Shown piece after piece: positions 49,697-52,102 of a stretch of 52,102 bases of DNA. The notes below the pieces were generated by a model. That model ran no database searches and had not been told where the DNA came from. It saw nothing but the letters and a program-made list of their open reading frames with translations. The position numbers and the translations under genes were made by a program. The stretch comes from Candidatus Falkowbacteria bacterium CG1_02_37_21 (lineage in GTDB: Bacteria > Patescibacteriota > Patescibacteriia > Patescibacteriales > UBA12465). The stretch covers positions 1 through 52,102 of the forward strand of contig MNUT01000002.1 of the NCBI GenBank assembly GCA_001871165.1, given 5' to 3'. Numbering within the stretch: the stretch's first letter is position 1; the number at the start of each line of letters is the position of its first letter.

Positions 49697-50818
49697 CTAC
49701 TGTCTAATAGGCATTACTATATACAGGTAATCTTCACTGTTTTCCGGTTTTAAAAGACAGGGGGTGTCACTATTTAAAACAGAAATTTTCACGCGTGGTC
49801 CTTCAACGTTATTTAAACCTTCAACCAGATAACGATAGTTAACTGTTATTTCATTTTCACTACCATTAATTTCTGCCGTCAGCTCCGTCCTACTCTCTCC
49901 ACTTGAACCGGAGAAGGCGGTAACAGAAATTTTGTTTTTCAAAAAATGCAAAGTAACGTCGTTAATTCCGGTTTTAGAAAAAAGGGCGGCCGCTTTTACT
50001 GCTCTAATTAATTCGGAGCGTTCCGCTAAAATTTCTGTTTTACTTTGCGTGGGGATTATTTGCTTATAATCGGGATAATGACCGTTAATTAAACGCGATA
50101 TTAAATCAACCGAATCAACTGTAAATAAAATTTGATTTTCACTTAAATAAATTTTTACTTCATCTGACTCATCGTCCTCAACACTAAAATTATTTAAAAT
50201 ACGTAAAAGTTCTTGTGCGGTTTTAGCGGGAACAATAACCTTCAATTCTTCTGCTTCATTTTTTTTACTAAAATTTAATTTTTTTTCTGCTAAACGATAA
50301 CTATCGGTAGCCGCCAAATTTAATTGATCTTTATAAAAAGAAAATAAAACACCACTTAACTCTGCTCTATTCTCACTAGTTGATACCGCAAAAATTACAT
50401 TTTCTAAAGATTTTTTTAAGTCACTAGATTTACAGACGTAAGGATTATCTTTAGAAATAACGGGGATAAGGGGAAACTCTTTTGCTGATTCACCTTTTAT
50501 TTTTGTCTTATAGTTTCCAGACTCAACTAATAAATTATCCTTCTCTTCTATTAAATCTACTTTCTCGCCACCACTTAAAAGGTTAACGTATTCTGTTATT
50601 AATTTAGAATCAACAGTAAACTGCCCACCACTCTCTATTTTTCCCCTAAGTTTGTAACTTATCCCTATTTCTAAGTTAGTGCTTACAAGTTCAATATTAC
50701 CATCCTCAGCCTTTATTAAAATATTATTAAGAATTGGCAGATTAATATTTTTGGATGTAGCATGTCCAACAATGTTTAATCCTTTTTTTAAATTTTCTTG
50801 TAAACTGATTAGATGCAT
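49697..50818 (-). CDS. dnaN: DNA polymerase III beta subunit (sliding clamp)
   Basis: 373 aa, normal length, three clamp domains. The start MHLISLQENLKKGLNIVGHATSKNINLPILNNILIKAEDGNIELVSTNLEIGI and the C-terminal YRYLVEGLNN...CLLKPENSEDYLYIVMPIRQ are typical. It tethers the replicative polymerase. TATAAT lies at 50826-50831, 7 nt before the ATG, so the mRNA may be leaderless, although no good -35 is seen. It lies next to dnaA across a probable origin. Confidence 0.95.
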   Translation of the reverse strand: MHLISLQENLKKGLNIVGHATSKNINLPILNNILIKAEDGNIELVSTNLEIGISYKLRGKIESGGQFTVDSKLITEYVNLLSGGEKVDLIEEKDNLLVESGNYKTKIKGESAKEFPLIPVISKDNPYVCKSSDLKKSLENVIFAVSTSENRAELSGVLFSFYKDQLNLAATDSYRLAEKKLNFSKKNEAEELKVIVPAKTAQELLRILNNFSVEDDESDEVKIYLSENQILFTVDSVDLISRLINGHYPDYKQIIPTQSKTEILAERSELIRAVKAAALFSKTGINDVTLHFLKNKISVTAFSGSSGESRTELTAEINGSENEITVNYRYLVEGLNNVEGPRVKISVLNSDTPCLLKPENSEDYLYIVMPIRQ

Positions 50819-51069
50819 ACTAATTATTATATTAATTAATGTATTTGATTAATAATAGTAATAAGGGGGTGGATAAACTGTCGTATCTCTTATTTTTAAG
50901 CTTTTTGTTGGGATTTTTGTTGATTTATCGGTTGATAAATCACAGACTATTATGTTAACTTTTTGTGTGTTTGTGTTAATAAGTTTTTAGTCTTAGCACT
51001 TGTTCACAAAGTAACTTTATTTTTGAACAAGGAGTTAACAATTAAGTCACAGACTTATCAACAGAAATT
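50819..51069. other. oriC: Probable chromosomal replication origin (oriC) between dnaA and dnaN
   Basis: This 250-bp AT-rich spacer contains DnaA-box-like 9-mers with at most one mismatch to TTATCCACA: TTATCCACC (50868-50876, minus), TTATCAACC (50930-50938, minus) and TTATCAACA (51055-51063, plus). Weaker ones are near 50970 (TGTGTTAAT) and 51001 (TGTTCACAA). The dnaA-dnaN gap is a common origin site. Confidence 0.6.
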
Positions 51070-52102
51070 TTAATAAACGGAACTGAAAAGCTGACGAATT
51101 GACCCTAGTTCTTGTTTTACTTTTTCATTACCCTGCTCTTTTATTTGGTGTTCTATTTTATTATAAGAGTGCATGGCGGTGGTATGGTCTCGTCCACCAA
51201 GTTCAGCCCCGATAGAGGGGTAAGATGATCCGATATCTTCTCTTATTAAGAAAATGGCTACTTGTCTCGGCCAAACCAACTCCTTTTTACGACTTTTTCC
51301 AATTAAATCTTTATAAGTTATATTATAGAATTTTGCGGTAGCCTCTATAATTTCCTTGGGGGTGAGAGATCGGGTTTGAATATTAGATACGTAATCACTT
51401 AGAATTTCTTTAACACTTTTTAAGGTAGGAGTTAAACCTTTAAATTGGTGAAAAACAATCACCTTATTGAGAGCCCCCTCTAATTCACGAATATTATTTT
51501 GAACATGTTCAGCTATATAGAGGAGTAACTCTTTGTCTAGGGGATAATTTTTTTCAACGGACTTTTTTTCTAAAATCGCGACCTTAGTTTCAATGTCCGG
51601 TTTTCCCACGTCAGCTACCATGCCTGATTCAAAACGAGAAATAAGACGATGCTCAATGGCGGGAATAGATTTTGGTGGACGATCAGAGGTTAGAACTATT
51701 TGTTTGTCGTTTTGTTGTAGTTCGTTAAAGGTGTGAAAAAACTCTTCTTGGGTTCCGTCCTTACCACCCATAAACTGAACATCATCAACCAAAAGGAGAT
51801 CAACATTGCGATATAAATTTTTAAATTCTTTAGCTTTACCACTTTTTACGGCTTGGATGTAATTATTGGTGAATTTTTCACTAGTGGTATAGAGTATTTT
51901 ATTGGTTTTTTTAGTTACCGCATTACCAATAGCTTGTAACAAATGAGTTTTACCCAGCCCGACGCCACCGTAGATAAAAAGAGGGTTGTAAGCCTTACCC
52001 AGATTGTCTACTACAGCCTGACAAGCAGCACTAGCTAGCTCGTTGCCACGACCAATAATAAAATTTTCAAAAACATAGCGTGGATTCAATCCATATTTAT
52101 TA
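51070..52102 (-). CDS. dnaA: Chromosomal replication initiator DnaA (partial, N-terminus outside the window)
   Basis: At least 344 aa are visible; the frame runs through the right edge (NKYGLNPRYVFENFIIG...), so domain I is missing and the TTG at 52089 is not a real start. It has an AAA+ domain with Walker A GGVGLGKTHLLQAIGNA, Walker B LLLVDDVQFM, ISRFESGMVADV, and a C-terminal DNA-binding domain IV with GGRDHTTAMHSYNKIEHQI. It is adjacent to a probable origin and dnaN. Confidence 0.96.
   Translation of the reverse strand, partial: NKYGLNPRYVFENFIIGRGNELASAACQAVVDNLGKAYNPLFIYGGVGLGKTHLLQAIGNAVTKKTNKILYTTSEKFTNNYIQAVKSGKAKEFKNLYRNVDLLLVDDVQFMGGKDGTQEEFFHTFNELQQNDKQIVLTSDRPPKSIPAIEHRLISRFESGMVADVGKPDIETKVAILEKKSVEKNYPLDKELLLYIAEHVQNNIRELEGALNKVIVFHQFKGLTPTLKSVKEILSDYVSNIQTRSLTPKEIIEATAKFYNITYKDLIGKSRKKELVWPRQVAIFLIREDIGSSYPSIGAELGGRDHTTAMHSYNKIEHQIKEQGNEKVKQELGSIRQLFSSVY

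Noticed and set aside
1-52102. CRISPR array or transposase-bearing insertion sequence
   Set aside because: No regularly spaced direct repeats, cas genes or DDE/HUH transposase genes were seen; the only HUH protein is the Rep of the integrative element.

Overview
The window looks like part of a small, AT-rich genome of a candidate-phyla-radiation bacterium (Patescibacteria). The grounds are the gene repertoire (PilT-like ATPase, VirB2/TrbC-like pilin, DUF4342, SIMPL, H+-translocating pyrophosphatase, VUT-type vitamin transporter beside a CofE-like ligase), an unlinked 23S rRNA gene, very short intergenic spaces, and several genes whose start codon lies only 6-7 nt after the -10 box (leaderless mRNAs). 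The lineage is inferred; no 16S sequence is present.

Layout. 1-1000: 5' part of 23S rRNA (minus) with a private promoter and an attenuator-like leader. 1.4-7.4 kb (minus): rpmF-nusB-rnc-pilT, leaderless ftsH, and an S1-domain protein with a long leader. 7.5-12 kb: SIMPL, NERD, YgjP-like peptidase and CNNM/CorC proteins, an orphan 139-aa protein, and a 570-bp gap with a candidate ncRNA. 12.0-13.5 kb: a HigBA-like toxin-antitoxin operon with a third gene, next to a relic of a PEP-utilising enzyme. 13.5-20.9 kb: a tRNA-Gly-targeted island. It consists of a 217-bp structured mini-element (13541-13757) followed by a 7.1-kb integrative element with a DpnII-like restriction-modification pair, DUF3892, unknown genes, an HUH replication initiator beside a long hairpin, an excisionase and a tyrosine integrase, bounded by 21-bp repeats of the tRNA 3' end. 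20.9-26.7 kb (minus): nusA-hppA-tig-smpB-ssrA(tmRNA)-tRNA-Leu-tRNA-Gly. 26.8-30.7 kb: pilin, flippase, pseudouridine synthase, DsbA-like protein. 30.7-38.1 kb (minus): glutamate dehydrogenase; a CsoR-type repressor with thioredoxin; and a run vut-cofE-like-glyA-folD-recQ preceded by a candidate transcription-terminating riboswitch. 38.2-43.5 kb: bactofilin-like membrane protein, phosphohexomutase, DUF4342, glucan phosphorylase, PlsY. 43.5-45.2 kb: acquired-looking DUF4143 ATPase with two tiny genes. 45.46-45.70 kb: a second structured mini-element, at tRNA-His, beside tRNA-Arg. 45.9-52.1 kb: TrmH-like methyltransferase, class A PBP, dnaN, probable oriC and the edge of dnaA.

The most unusual signal is the pair of 217/222-bp mini-elements. 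Each is flanked by direct repeats of the 3' end of a different tRNA gene. Each carries a terminator hairpin and the same fold: an outer helix, one hairpin, then a helix enclosing two hairpins. The helices are kept by compensatory base changes although the primary sequences differ. The second is the candidate riboswitch in front of an operon that joins vitamin uptake, gamma-glutamylation and folate one-carbon enzymes.
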